DNA of 64,000 nt, taken from positions 839,191 through 903,190 of the forward strand of contig NZ_LVEM01000003.1 in the NCBI RefSeq assembly GCF_001641335.1. The letters are read 5' to 3'. This stretch comes from Bradyrhizobium stylosanthis. GTDB lineage: Bacteria; Pseudomonadota; Alphaproteobacteria; Rhizobiales; Xanthobacteraceae. Below the pieces are notes generated by a model that had not been told where the DNA came from, did no database searches, and was given only the letters and a program-made list of their open reading frames with translations. Below, piece by piece: positions 25,000 through 33,099 of this stretch (the first letter of the stretch is position 1; each line of letters opens with the position of its first letter). The position numbers and the translations under genes were made by a program.

Positions 25000-26214
25000 T
25001 TAGCGCACGGTGACCGGCGCGGGCAGCGGCGGCACCACCGTCGGCTGGGTGCCCGGAACGGGGCCGGCCTGGGCGGCCATCGGAGCCGGACCAGCAGCAG
25101 CAGGACCGGGCACCGGCGCAGCCGAGGCGGTCGCCGTTCCCGGCGGCGGGCCGCCCGGCATCACCACGACGCGGGTGCCGACCTTGACGCGGTCGAACAG
25201 GTCCGAGACGTCCTCGTTCAGCATGCCGATACAGCCCGACGACACGAACTTGCCGATGGTCGAAGGCTGGTTGGTGCCGTGGATGCGGTAGACGGTCGAG
25301 CCGAGATACATCGCACGGGCGCCGAGCGGATTGCCGGGGCCACCGGCCATGAAGCGCGGCAGATAGGGCTGGCGCTCGATCATCTCCGTCGGCGGATGCC
25401 AATCCGGCCACTCCGCCTTGCGGGTGATCTTCTGCACACCGGTCCAGGTGAAGCCGTCACGGCCGACGCGGACGCCGTAGCGGATCGCGCGGCCGCCGCC
25501 GAGGACGTAATAGAGGTAGGTGTTGGGGGTATCGACCACGAGCGTGCCGGCCGGCTCCTTGGTCTGGAAGGAGACTTCCTGGCGGCGCAGGTTCGGCGCG
25601 AGTTGCGCCGGGGCCGCATCAGGCTGCTCCTCGGGCGGCAGCGAGGCAACCGTCATCGGCCGGCCATCGGCGCCGACGGGCGGCTGTCCAGCCTGGACCG
25701 TACCGGTCGCGGCGGGACCACCGACGGCCTCCGGCGGACGCAGACCGTCACTGGCCGGAGCCTGTCCCTGCTGACCCGGACGATTGGCGTAGATCACCGG
25801 CGGCGGGCCGGCGGGGCGGCCGTAGCGGGGATCATCGGGCGACATCACCGGCCCCTGCGACGGGGCGGCGGAGTAGACCGGCGGAGCGCCTGCGGGGCGG
25901 CCATAACGGGGATCATCCGGCGACATCACCGGCCCCTGCGGCGGGGCGGCGGAATAGACCGGGGGCGCGCCGGCCGGGCGGCCGTAGCGCGGATCGTCGA
26001 CGGGACCGGGCGGCGGCAGCGCGGCCTGCGGCATCGCGTCGTCGTCATCTTCCAGCGCGTCGAAATTCGGCGTGCGATCACCGGGGCGGTATTCGGCCGG
26101 GGCGCCATAGCTCGGCACCTGCTGGACCGGATAGCTCTGCGCCTGTGCGAGCGAGGTTCCCGCCGCAGCGACTGTTGCGGCAGCGCATATCGTCAGAAAA
26201 TGTTTGATCATCAT
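25000..26214 (-). CDS. L,D-transpeptidase (YkuD) with proline-rich repeats
   Basis: The 404-residue exported protein has a signal peptide (MIKHFLTICAAATVAAAGTSLAQA). A Pro/Gly/Tyr-rich region follows, with three tandem copies of a 27-residue unit (DDPRYGRPAGAPPVYSAAP...). The YkuD domain comes next (about 230-365), with the catalytic HGTNQPSTIG and SSGCIGM motifs, and an Ala/Pro-rich tail ends the protein. YkuD enzymes make 3-3 crosslinks in murein or attach proteins to it; the repeat may span the periplasm. The double ATG at 26211-26214 is used; an upstream in-frame start at 26286 is unlikely. Confidence 0.92.
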   Translation of the reverse strand: MMIKHFLTICAAATVAAAGTSLAQAQSYPVQQVPSYGAPAEYRPGDRTPNFDALEDDDDAMPQAALPPPGPVDDPRYGRPAGAPPVYSAAPPQGPVMSPDDPRYGRPAGAPPVYSAAPSQGPVMSPDDPRYGRPAGPPPVIYANRPGQQGQAPASDGLRPPEAVGGPAATGTVQAGQPPVGADGRPMTVASLPPEEQPDAAPAQLAPNLRRQEVSFQTKEPAGTLVVDTPNTYLYYVLGGGRAIRYGVRVGRDGFTWTGVQKITRKAEWPDWHPPTEMIERQPYLPRFMAGGPGNPLGARAMYLGSTVYRIHGTNQPSTIGKFVSSGCIGMLNEDVSDLFDRVKVGTRVVVMPGGPPPGTATASAAPVPGPAAAGPAPMAAQAGPVPGTQPTVVPPLPAPVTVR

Positions 26215-26580
26215 CGCTCTTATATAGCCCCGGGGCCCCGTCCGGACCGTTAACGGCCAGATGGCCGAAGATAGCGGCACATTCAAGACATATCGGGCTT
26301 ATTTGCGCCGGATTGGCCGATTTGTGATCCGCAAGACTACCGTTGCCCCGTTGCATCACGGGACGGAAATCGCATCGTGCCCCCAATTGCCGGAGCTTCG
26401 GCCCCGATTTTTAGGGAATGACGCTGAATCGTTGCGATATGTTCGAATCAGCCTGATTCGCCGCCGCGTTGAGCTCCGATTCCCGCGTGGCGAACGCGGC
26501 AAGCTGTACCGTCACCGCGTTCAGATGGCTCTTGGGCCCTGGCCTCCACACCGCCGGGGCGGAAATTCGTAACCCGTCCG
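26215..26580. other. Non-coding gap between divergent genes
   Basis: The 366 bases between the divergent L,D-transpeptidase gene and the next gene must hold both promoters. I see no convincing ORF, hairpin or known operator here. Confidence 0.4.
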
Positions 26581-27354
26581 ATGCTTCCCGGCTTTCGCTT
26601 CCTGTTTGCCGCGATCGTGCTGTCTACCTCCATCCTGGTGTTCGGCCTGGGCGCCGCAGCGCTGCTGCGGGCGACGCACGAGCAGTATGTCAGCGCCCCT
26701 TACTGGCGGAACGGCCCGCGGGAGCAGGTGTTCGCGCAAGCCTCCGAGCCGGCCCAGCCAGTGCTCGCGGTCTTGCGCGCCGAGCCTGATATCGCCGAGC
26801 CCGCGCCGAACCTGCGCGACCAGGTGCCGACCATCGGACTGCCGGCGAGCGGGCCTGACCAGGTCGCCGCGCTGACCACCGAGGCCGACGCTCAGCCGCA
26901 GGTCACCGAAGCCCCGGCTGACGCTTCGTCCGCCGAACCGGCCAAGACTGAGGCCAGCAGGGCTGAGGCCACCGCGACCGACGCGACGGTGGAAGCCGTA
27001 GCGCCTAGCGATACGCTCACCCCGGCCGACACCACGGCGTCGATCGATGCGAAGCCAGCCGCGACCACCAGCGAACCGGCCCCGGCCGGCGCCGATGTCT
27101 CCCTCGCTACCGCCGCACTCGACGTCGCCGCGGCCAGGCTGGCGGCGCTGAATGCGCCCGCCACCACGACCGCCAAGGATGCGCCGCCGAAGGCCAAGGC
27201 GGACAGCAGCAAGGCCGACGACAAGGCGGCCAAGAAGGCAAAGGCGAAGAAGCGGCACCGCGTGGTACGCCGTCCGCCGCCTCAGCAGTTGCAGCAGCAG
27301 CTCGATCCGTTCGGACAGCCGCAGACATTTGCGACGACCGCGCGGGCGCGGTGA
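26581..27354 (+). CDS. Membrane-anchored Ala/Pro-rich protein of unknown function
   Basis: The 257-residue protein has one N-terminal transmembrane helix (FRFLFAAIVLSTSILVFGLGAAALL). A short conserved stretch follows (THEQYVSAPYWRNGPREQVFA), then about 150 residues of low-complexity Ala/Pro/Thr/Glu, a lysine-rich segment (KADDKAAKKAKAKKRHR) and a Gln/Pro-rich end. It probably projects into the periplasm. The bias (A, P, T, E) resembles flexible cell-wall spacers. Function is unknown; the start at 26581 has no strong ribosome-binding site. Confidence 0.75.
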   Translation: MLPGFRFLFAAIVLSTSILVFGLGAAALLRATHEQYVSAPYWRNGPREQVFAQASEPAQPVLAVLRAEPDIAEPAPNLRDQVPTIGLPASGPDQVAALTTEADAQPQVTEAPADASSAEPAKTEASRAEATATDATVEAVAPSDTLTPADTTASIDAKPAATTSEPAPAGADVSLATAALDVAAARLAALNAPATTTAKDAPPKAKADSSKADDKAAKKAKAKKRHRVVRRPPPQQLQQQLDPFGQPQTFATTARAR

Positions 27355-27404
27355 TCTTTCTTCACCTCTCCCCGCTTGCGGCCGGGCAATCGTTCACAGC
27401 AGGT

Positions 27405-27490
27405 CGTCATGCCCGGGCTTGTCCCGGGCATCCACGTTCTTCGTACCGCGCGCCAAGACGTGGATGGCCGGGACAAGCCCGGCCATGACG
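27405..27490. repeat. Long REP palindrome (gtcatgcccgggct family)
   Basis: The hairpins cgtcatgcccgggcttgtcc and the arm ending aagcccggccatgacg lie about 85 bases apart end to end, between convergent genes. Confidence 0.75.
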
Positions 27491-27522
27491 TTGTGGAGGC
27501 CGTAACGCCTCCAATGTTCATC

Positions 27523-28383
27523 TCACGCCGGGCCCGTCGCGATCGGCGGGCCTTTTTCCTGGCCCCATTCCGACCACGAGCCGTCGTAGAGCGCGGTGTC
27601 GGTGACGCCCAGGCGATACAGCGCGAGCGTCAGCACGCCGGCGGAGACGCCGGAGCCGCAACTCGTCACGATCGGGGCATCGAGCTTGACGCCGGCGCCG
27701 GTGAAGGCGGCGCGCAGATCCTGGAGCGGCTTCATCTCGCCGGTCGCGGCATCGAACAGCTGGTTGTAGGGCACGTTGCGCGCGCCGGGGATGTGACCGG
27801 AGCGGATGCCCGCCCGCGGCTCGGGCGCGCGACCCTCGAAACGGTCGGCGGCGCGCGCGTCGATCACCTGCTCGGCGCGGGTTTCGACGTTGGCGACGAG
27901 CTGCTGCATGCTGCGCACGCGTTTGGCATCGTAGCTCGCCCTAAAGGTCGCCGGCTTCGGCTTCACCTCGCCGCTCTCGGTCGCGCGCCCCTCGGCACGC
28001 CACTTCTTCAGGCCGCCATTGAGGATGCGCACATTGGCGTGGCCGAAAGCCAGGAACATCCACCATGCGCGGGGAGCAGCGACCCAGCCGCCGGCATCGT
28101 AGAGCACGACGGTGTCGGCGTTGGAGATGCCGAGATTGCCGATGTCGCGGCCGAACTGCTCGGCGCTCGGATACATGTGCGGCAGCGGGTTGGAATGATC
28201 CGACACCGCATCGACGTCGAAGAACGCCGCGCCCGGCAGATGCGCGGCGAGATAGTCGTCCTTCGGCAGCGGCAGCACGCCCGGCAGCTTGAAGCTGGCG
28301 TCGAGCACCTTGACGTTGGCGTCGTTGATGTGGGCGGCGAGCCATTCGGTGGAGACGAGAGGGTCGGTGGCGGTGTCAGTCAT
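27523..28383 (-). CDS. sseA: 3-mercaptopyruvate sulfurtransferase
   Basis: The 286-residue tandem-rhodanese enzyme transfers sulfur from 3-mercaptopyruvate to thiol acceptors. The N-terminal domain is inactive (LYDAGG at the loop), and the C-terminal domain has the active loop CGSGVSAG with Cys242, the loop type of mercaptopyruvate rather than thiosulfate sulfurtransferases. The protein is cytosolic. A single-domain rhodanese and a VWA protein lie upstream on the same strand, but a REP element in the 169-base gap separates it from them. Confidence 0.92.
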   Translation of the reverse strand: MTDTATDPLVSTEWLAAHINDANVKVLDASFKLPGVLPLPKDDYLAAHLPGAAFFDVDAVSDHSNPLPHMYPSAEQFGRDIGNLGISNADTVVLYDAGGWVAAPRAWWMFLAFGHANVRILNGGLKKWRAEGRATESGEVKPKPATFRASYDAKRVRSMQQLVANVETRAEQVIDARAADRFEGRAPEPRAGIRSGHIPGARNVPYNQLFDAATGEMKPLQDLRAAFTGAGVKLDAPIVTSCGSGVSAGVLTLALYRLGVTDTALYDGSWSEWGQEKGPPIATGPA

Positions 28384-28411
28384 TGATGTACTCTCTGGCG
28401 GCTTTCTCAGT

Positions 28412-28525
28412 CGTCATGCCCGGGCTTGTCCCGGGCATCCACGTCCGTCGGCCTGCGGGTCAGAACGTGGATGGCCGGGACATCTAGCGCGAAGGCGCGC
28501 TTCGCGCTTTTGCCCGGCCATGACG
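28412..28525. repeat. Long REP palindrome with an interrupted second arm
   Basis: The first arm (cgtcatgcccgggcttgtcc) is intact. In the second, the usual gccgggacaagcccggccatgacg is split by about 30 extra bases that form their own hairpin (agcgcgaaggcgcgcttcgcgct). Confidence 0.7.
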
Positions 28526-28552
28526 GAGTGTGTGGTAGGCGCGGTATTCGCC

Positions 28553-28966
28553 TCACCCCTTCTTCTTCGGCTCCCACGCTTCCGTCGGGCCGCCGGCGTC
28601 GCGCCAGGCGGCATAGCCGCCGGCGATGTGGGCGACGGGCTTGAGGCCCATGTCCTGCGCGGTCTTGGCCGCGAGCGCGGAGCGCAGGCCCCCGGCGCAA
28701 TGGAAGACGAACTTCTTGTCCTCCTGGAAGACCGGTTTCGCGTAGGGGCTCTGCGGATCGATCCAGAATTCGAGCATGCCGCGGGTGCAGGCGAAGGCGC
28801 CGGGGATGCGGCCGTCGCGCTCGATCTCGCGGGGATCGCGGATGTCGACGATGACGACGTCGCCGTTCTTGGAGATCTCGATCGCGTCCTTGGCGTTAAG
28901 CGTCTCGATCTCGGCATTGGCCTCGTCGATCAGCGCCTTGATGCCGCGGGTGATGTTTTGGGGCAT
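28553..28966 (-). CDS. Single-domain rhodanese-like sulfurtransferase
   Basis: This 137-residue protein is one rhodanese domain with the active loop FHCAGGLRSA (Cys90) and the entry segment VVIVDIRDPREIERDGRIPGA. It probably relays sulfane sulfur, perhaps with the neighbouring 3-mercaptopyruvate sulfurtransferase. The start at 28966 follows AGGGAGAA, and the VWA gene ends 32 bases upstream, so the two are probably cotranscribed. Confidence 0.88.
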   Translation of the reverse strand: MPQNITRGIKALIDEANAEIETLNAKDAIEISKNGDVVIVDIRDPREIERDGRIPGAFACTRGMLEFWIDPQSPYAKPVFQEDKKFVFHCAGGLRSALAAKTAQDMGLKPVAHIAGGYAAWRDAGGPTEAWEPKKKG

Positions 28967-28998
28967 GTGTTTCTCCCTCTTGTCGGCCGCGCTCGCAG

Positions 28999-30174
28999 CT
29001 AGTGCGTCAATTCCTTCATCGCAGCTTCGAGACCCTCGATCGTGATCGGGTACATGCGGTTGGTGAAGATGCGCTTGATGATGGTGGTCGATTCCGAATA
29101 GTCCCAGTGCTTCTGCTGCACCGGGTTCAGCCACACCGCATGCGGATAGGTGTGGATGATGCGGTCGAGCCAGATCGAGCCGGGCTCCTCGTTGACGTGC
29201 TCGACCGAGCCGCCGGGCACCATGATCTCGTAAGGCGACATCGAGGCGTCGCCGACGAACACGACCTTGTAGTCGTGCGGGTATTTGTGCAGCACGTCCC
29301 AGGTCGGCGTGCGGTCGGTGAAGCGGCGCTTGTTCTGCTTCCACACGCCTTCATAGAGGCAGTTGTGGAAGTAGAAATACTCCATGTGCTTGAACTCGCT
29401 CTTCGCCGCCGAGAACAGCTCTTCGACCTGCTCGATATGCGCGTCCATCGAGCCGCCGATGTCGAAGAACACCAGCAGCTTCACCGCATTGCGCCGTTCG
29501 GGGCGCATGTGCACGTCGAGATAGCCGTGATTGGCGGTCTCGCGGATGGTGGTGTCGAGATCGAGCTCGTCCGGCGCGCCGGTGCGCGCGAACTTGCGCA
29601 GGCGGCGCAGCGCCACCTTGATGTTGCGGATGCCGAGCTCGACATTGCCGTCGAGATCCTTGAACTCGCGCTTGTCCCACACCTTCACGGCGCGGTTGTT
29701 GCGGTTCTTCTCCTGGCCGATGCGCACGCCCTCGGGATTGTAGCCGTGGGCGCCGAACGGCGAGGTGCCGGCCGTGCCGATCCATTTCGAGCCGCCCTGG
29801 TGCCGCCCCTTCTGCTCCTCGAGGCGCTTCTTCAGGGTCTCCATGAGCTTGTCCCAGCCCATGGCCTCGATCTGCTTCTTCTCTTCCTCGGTGAGGTACT
29901 TCTCGGCGAGCTTCTTCAGCCACTCCTCGGGGATCTCCGCCTTCTCCATGGCGTCGAGCAGGCTTTCCAGCCCCTTGAACACCGAGCCGAAGACGCGGTC
30001 GAACTTGTCGAGATTGCGCTCGTCCTTCACCAGCGAGGCGCGCGACAGATAGTAGAAGTTCTCGACCGTATAGTCCGCAAGGTCAGCGTCGAGCGCCTCC
30101 ATCAGCGTGAGGTATTCGCGCAGCGTCACGGGGACCTGCGCATCGCGCAGAGAGGTGAAGAATTGCAGGAACAT
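28999..30174 (-). CDS. VWA domain-containing CoxE-like protein
   Basis: The 391-residue cytosolic protein has a long helical N-terminal part and a C-terminal von Willebrand A domain. Its metal site reads DIGGS in LVFFDIGGSMDAH, so the middle Ser of the usual DxSxS is Gly. Such proteins act with MoxR ATPases as chaperone pairs that insert cofactors or assemble enzymes, and a moxR gene lies just across the divergent gap. The client is unknown. I place the start at ATG 30174 (MFLQFFTSL); the same frame stays open far upstream only as an antisense shadow. Confidence 0.88.
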   Translation of the reverse strand: MFLQFFTSLRDAQVPVTLREYLTLMEALDADLADYTVENFYYLSRASLVKDERNLDKFDRVFGSVFKGLESLLDAMEKAEIPEEWLKKLAEKYLTEEEKKQIEAMGWDKLMETLKKRLEEQKGRHQGGSKWIGTAGTSPFGAHGYNPEGVRIGQEKNRNNRAVKVWDKREFKDLDGNVELGIRNIKVALRRLRKFARTGAPDELDLDTTIRETANHGYLDVHMRPERRNAVKLLVFFDIGGSMDAHIEQVEELFSAAKSEFKHMEYFYFHNCLYEGVWKQNKRRFTDRTPTWDVLHKYPHDYKVVFVGDASMSPYEIMVPGGSVEHVNEEPGSIWLDRIIHTYPHAVWLNPVQQKHWDYSESTTIIKRIFTNRMYPITIEGLEAAMKELTH

Positions 30175-30297
30175 GGGTGACAGATTGCCCGTCGGCCGGC
30201 GAACGTCAAGAGGCGGAGCCCGGCGCTCTGCGCTGGACCGGGAGGCTTTTTGCACTAGAATTGGGGGCCTCACGGGGTTGTTTTGGGGACGTTTGCA

Positions 30298-30543
30298 ATG
30301 GGAATTCTCGCAGCACTCATCATCGGCGCGATCGCCGGCTGGCTTGCCGGCAAGATTGTCCATGGGGCGGGATTTGGGCTGATCGGCAACATCGTCGTCG
30401 GCATCATCGGCGCGCTGGTCGCAAGCTGGGTGCTGCCGCAGCTGCATATCGCACTGGCCACCGGCACGGTCGGCTCCATCGTGGATTCCACGATCGGCGC
30501 GGTGATTGTGCTGGTCATCCTTTCGCTGATAAGACGGGTCTGA
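30298..30543 (+). CDS. GlsB/YeaQ/YmgE family small membrane protein
   Basis: The 81-residue protein has three closely packed hydrophobic segments with the family signature AALIIGAIAGWLAGKI and GNIVVGIIGALVASWVL. These proteins belong to the transglycosylase-associated/stress-response membrane family, often induced by envelope or osmotic stress. The ATG at 30298 is used. It sits between the divergent VWA and MoxR genes, on the MoxR strand. Confidence 0.88.
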   Translation: MGILAALIIGAIAGWLAGKIVHGAGFGLIGNIVVGIIGALVASWVLPQLHIALATGTVGSIVDSTIGAVIVLVILSLIRRV

Positions 30544-30559
30544 AAGCCTGACCGAACCA

Positions 30560-30586
30560 GGAACGGCCGCCAAGCGCGGCCGTTCC
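30560..30586 (+). terminator. Hairpin after the YeaQ-like gene
   Basis: A strong inverted repeat (ggaacggccg ... cggccgttcc) lies 17 bases after the stop but lacks a T-tract, so it may only attenuate transcription into moxR. Confidence 0.4.
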
Positions 30587-30648
30587 CATGTCGCGACCGG
30601 GCCATGACATTGGCAAATGCCCGGGATGACGACCAACAAGGACGCGCA

Positions 30649-31491
30649 ATGAAATTTACCGGCACCAAGGATTATGTTGCGACCGACGATCTCAAGGTCG
30701 CCGTCAACGCCTCGATCGTGCTCGAGCGCCCGCTCCTCATCAAGGGCGAGCCCGGCACCGGCAAGACCGTGCTGGCCGAGGAAGTGGCGAAGGCGCTGAA
30801 CGCGCCGCTGCTGACCTGGCACATCAAGTCCACCACCAAGGCGCAGCAGGGCCTCTACGAATACGACGCGGTGTCGCGCCTGCGCGACAGCCAGCTCGGC
30901 GATGCCCGCGTGTCCGACATCAAGAACTACATCAAGCGCGGCAAGCTGTGGGAAGCCTTCACCGCCGAGCAGCGCCCGGTGCTGCTGATCGACGAGATCG
31001 ACAAGGCCGACATCGAATTCCCCAACGACCTCTTGCTCGAGCTCGACCGCATGGAATTCCATGTCTACGAGACCGGCGAGACGATCAAGGCCAAGCAGCG
31101 CCCGATCATGATGATCACCTCCAACAACGAGAAGGAGCTGCCCGACGCGTTCCTGCGCCGCTGCTTCTTCCACTACATCAAGTTCCCCGATGCCGACACG
31201 ATGGGCCGCATCGTCGACGTCCACTTCCCCGGCATCAAGAAGCGCCTCGTGGAAGAAGCGCTGCGCATCTTCTTCGAGGTGCGCGAGGTCCCGGGGCTGA
31301 AGAAGAAGCCGTCCACCTCGGAGCTGCTCGACTGGCTGAAGCTGCTGCTCAACGAAGACATGAGCGTCGAGCAGCTGCGCGAACGCGACCCGCGCAAACT
31401 GATCCCGCCGCTGCACGGCGCGCTGCTCAAGAACGAGCAGGACGTGCATCTGTTCGAGCGGCTGGCGTTCCTGAGCCGGCGGGAAGTGTGA
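30649..31491 (+). CDS. MoxR family AAA+ ATPase
   Basis: The 280-residue AAA+ protein has Walker A GEPGTGKT (33-40), Walker B VLLIDEIDKAD, sensor MMITSNNEKELP and the arginine-finger segment FLRRCFFHYIKFP. MoxR ATPases remodel or mature partner enzymes together with VWA proteins, and a VWA gene lies divergently at 28999-30174. The ATG at 30649 follows AAGGACG. An in-frame upstream ATG at 30604 would add 15 residues with no family support. Confidence 0.92.
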   Translation: MKFTGTKDYVATDDLKVAVNASIVLERPLLIKGEPGTGKTVLAEEVAKALNAPLLTWHIKSTTKAQQGLYEYDAVSRLRDSQLGDARVSDIKNYIKRGKLWEAFTAEQRPVLLIDEIDKADIEFPNDLLLELDRMEFHVYETGETIKAKQRPIMMITSNNEKELPDAFLRRCFFHYIKFPDADTMGRIVDVHFPGIKKRLVEEALRIFFEVREVPGLKKKPSTSELLDWLKLLLNEDMSVEQLRERDPRKLIPPLHGALLKNEQDVHLFERLAFLSRREV

Positions 31492-31503
31492 GAGGATGGA
31501 CTT

Positions 31504-31592
31504 GTAGGATGGGTAGAGCGTAGCGAAACCCATCATCAGGCTCCTTCCGGGAAGAGTGAGCGATGGGTTTCGCTTCGCTCTACCCATCCTAC
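31504..31592. repeat. RAYT-type palindrome (REPIN), copy A
   Basis: The inverted arms gtaggatgggtagagcgtag and gcttcgctctacccatcctac are separated by about 30 variable bases. The arms are the same as those that bracket the transposase gene at 32517-33059. Confidence 0.8.
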
Positions 31593-31607
31593 GGACTGCG
31601 GCTATAT

Positions 31608-31662
31608 GGGCCCCGGCTCTGCAGCGCACCGCAAGAGCGCTGCGCTGCGTCCGGGGCACGAG
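31608..31662. repeat. Half-element of the gagccggggccca repeat family
   Basis: The segment gggccccggctctgcagcgc ... gctgcgtccggggcac corresponds to one side of the doublet at 13489-13642. Confidence 0.55.
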
Positions 31663-31693
31663 TGCGGAGTTTGGCGCACACTCTCTCCTCCTC

Positions 31694-31789
31694 GTCATTG
31701 CGAACGCAGCGAAGCAATCCAGAATGTCCCCGCGGTGGCAGACTGGATTGCTTCGTCGCAAGGGCTCCTCGCAATGACGGAGCGAGCGA
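31694..31789. repeat. Palindromic repeat (attgcttcg family)
   Basis: The element cgtcattgcgaacgcagcga ... tggattgcttcgtcgcaagg ... gcaatgacgg is the relative of the element at 10-72. Confidence 0.65.
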
Positions 31790-31837
31790 CTTCACCGCCC
31801 CCTCCAACTCACATCTCAATCGCAGACACACCTTCGC

Positions 31838-32395
31838 ATCCTCGCGGCCCACTTCGCCCGAGCTTTGCTTGCATTCCGCCTCCCTCTTCAAACAGAGGGC
31901 GCAGGGAAGGCCGGGCGCCGGCTGGCACCCACGGTCCGCTGTGCGCATGTAGCGCAAAAGAACTGCACAGCGGCATACAGGTGAAGCCCAACACACGGCC
32001 TTCCCTGCGCGATGGTCGGACGGCTTATGCCGTGCTCTCCCGGGAGCCGAACTTTCCCTCTGGCCTCCCTCGCCCCGCGAATTGACGATGCCGTCTGCCC
32101 GGTCGGGCTCGCGCACATCTCCGCGAAAGGCTTGACCGTAGCAACGACGGCCAGGACCACACGGTTTTGCCGTACGCGTTCAGCGCCGTCCGTCTACACG
32201 CGGTTTCGGGCTCACAGGGACTACCCGCCCTGCCCGCCACCTCTCGTGCCGACGCTGCCGCGTCCACCGCAACCCGGCCCGCGTTTCGAACGATTCGCGA
32301 ACCGCCCCTCTTCGCTGGGCCGGGCTGCCGCGACTTATGCCGCAATTCCGAATTTCGGTAAAGTGGAATATTTTCTCAAAAAGGGATTGACGGGT
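31838..32395. ncRNA. Candidate structured non-coding RNA or multicopy structured element
   Basis: This 0.55-kb block has no credible gene on either strand but strong base-pairing potential. A perfect 15-bp stem joins gcgcagggaaggccg (31899-31913) and cggccttccctgcgc (31996-32010), and inside it a 9-bp stem joins 31936-31944 and 31965-31973. Further on are the palindrome ctcccgggag (32037-32046), a cccggccc/gggccggg stem (about 32273-32280 with 32316-32323) and the hairpin ccgaa-t-ttcgg (32348-32358). From memory it resembles an intergenic block repeated in Bradyrhizobium-type genomes, which I cannot verify. Strand and boundaries are uncertain. Confidence 0.45.
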
Positions 32396-32423
32396 GGCGG
32401 GTGTTTTGCCCGACGGGCAGTTC

Positions 32424-32509
32424 GTAGGATGGGTAGAGCGTAGCGAAACCCATCATCGTGCAGCGGGTGCCGAAGCGCGATGGGTTTCGCTTCGCTCTAC
32501 CCATCCTAC
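32424..32509. repeat. RAYT-type palindrome (REPIN), copy B
   Basis: This is the same inverted arms as copy A, with a different inner spacer. It ends eight bases before the stop of the transposase gene. Confidence 0.85.
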
Positions 32510-32516
32510 GGCTGCA

Positions 32517-33059
32517 TCAACTCCGCTCTCCAAATTTGGCACTATCGTCGTAGCGCGATAGATCACCAGCCCAATCAGCCGGATAGGTACCTAGTTCGAC
32601 ATGGCGATGGAACGATGACGGAGCCCAATCCCGAACTCGATTGACCAAGCCGTGCTTCACGGGATTGATGTGCACATAGTCGACGTGTCGAGCGTAGTCT
32701 TCATCGTCCCGAATGGTGTGCTCCCAATAACGGCGCTGCCAGATGCCACGCTCGGCCTTGCCTGCGCGACTTGCAGAGATCGGTTCCTCGGTCGCAAGGC
32801 TACGTGAGAACGCCGCCTTGATCTGCCGCCAGCGCATTGCAAAATCAGCATCTCCGTCGGGCATCGTCCAAACAGTGTGAAGATGCTCCGGCAGCACCAC
32901 GATCGCATCGATCGTGAACGGATGCCGCTGACGTATTTCGCGAAATGCCGCGCGCAACAGGTCAATGTTCGCCGTCAAGAGCGACTGACGACGGTCGGCG
33001 AGGTTGACGGTGAAGAAGAAGCTTCCGCCAGCAGTGAAGTTGCGCCGATAGGAGGTCAT
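32517..33059 (-). CDS. REP-associated tyrosine transposase (RAYT, IS200-like Y1 domain)
   Basis: The 180-residue HUH/Y1 nuclease is the kind thought to mobilise REP/REPIN palindromes. It carries the metal-binding HLH (residues 59-61, LPEHLHTVW), the catalytic Tyr128 in YVHINPVKHGL and the RAYT block GIWQRRYWEHTIRDDEDYARH. Length is typical and no frameshift is seen, so it may be active. Near-identical palindromes lie immediately on both sides (32424-32509 and 33100-33184), the classical REPIN-RAYT arrangement, and a third copy is at 31504-31592. Confidence 0.92.
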   Translation of the reverse strand: MTSYRRNFTAGGSFFFTVNLADRRQSLLTANIDLLRAAFREIRQRHPFTIDAIVVLPEHLHTVWTMPDGDADFAMRWRQIKAAFSRSLATEEPISASRAGKAERGIWQRRYWEHTIRDDEDYARHVDYVHINPVKHGLVNRVRDWAPSSFHRHVELGTYPADWAGDLSRYDDSAKFGERS

Positions 33060-33099
33060 GCCTCATGGTAGCACAACTTAAGATAGACGTCGAAGTCTT

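Noticed and set aside
28999..31761. A 920-codon minus-strand frame running through the VWA gene and on across the YeaQ-like and MoxR genes
   Set aside because: Only the first 391 codons from ATG 30174 fit a real protein; the upstream part is antisense to well-supported genes and reads as low-complexity, leucine-rich shadow sequence.
31563..32443. Several 60-190-codon frames on both strands inside the repeat and structured block
   Set aside because: They overlap one another and palindromes, have no ribosome sites or protein features, and the DNA is better explained as non-coding.
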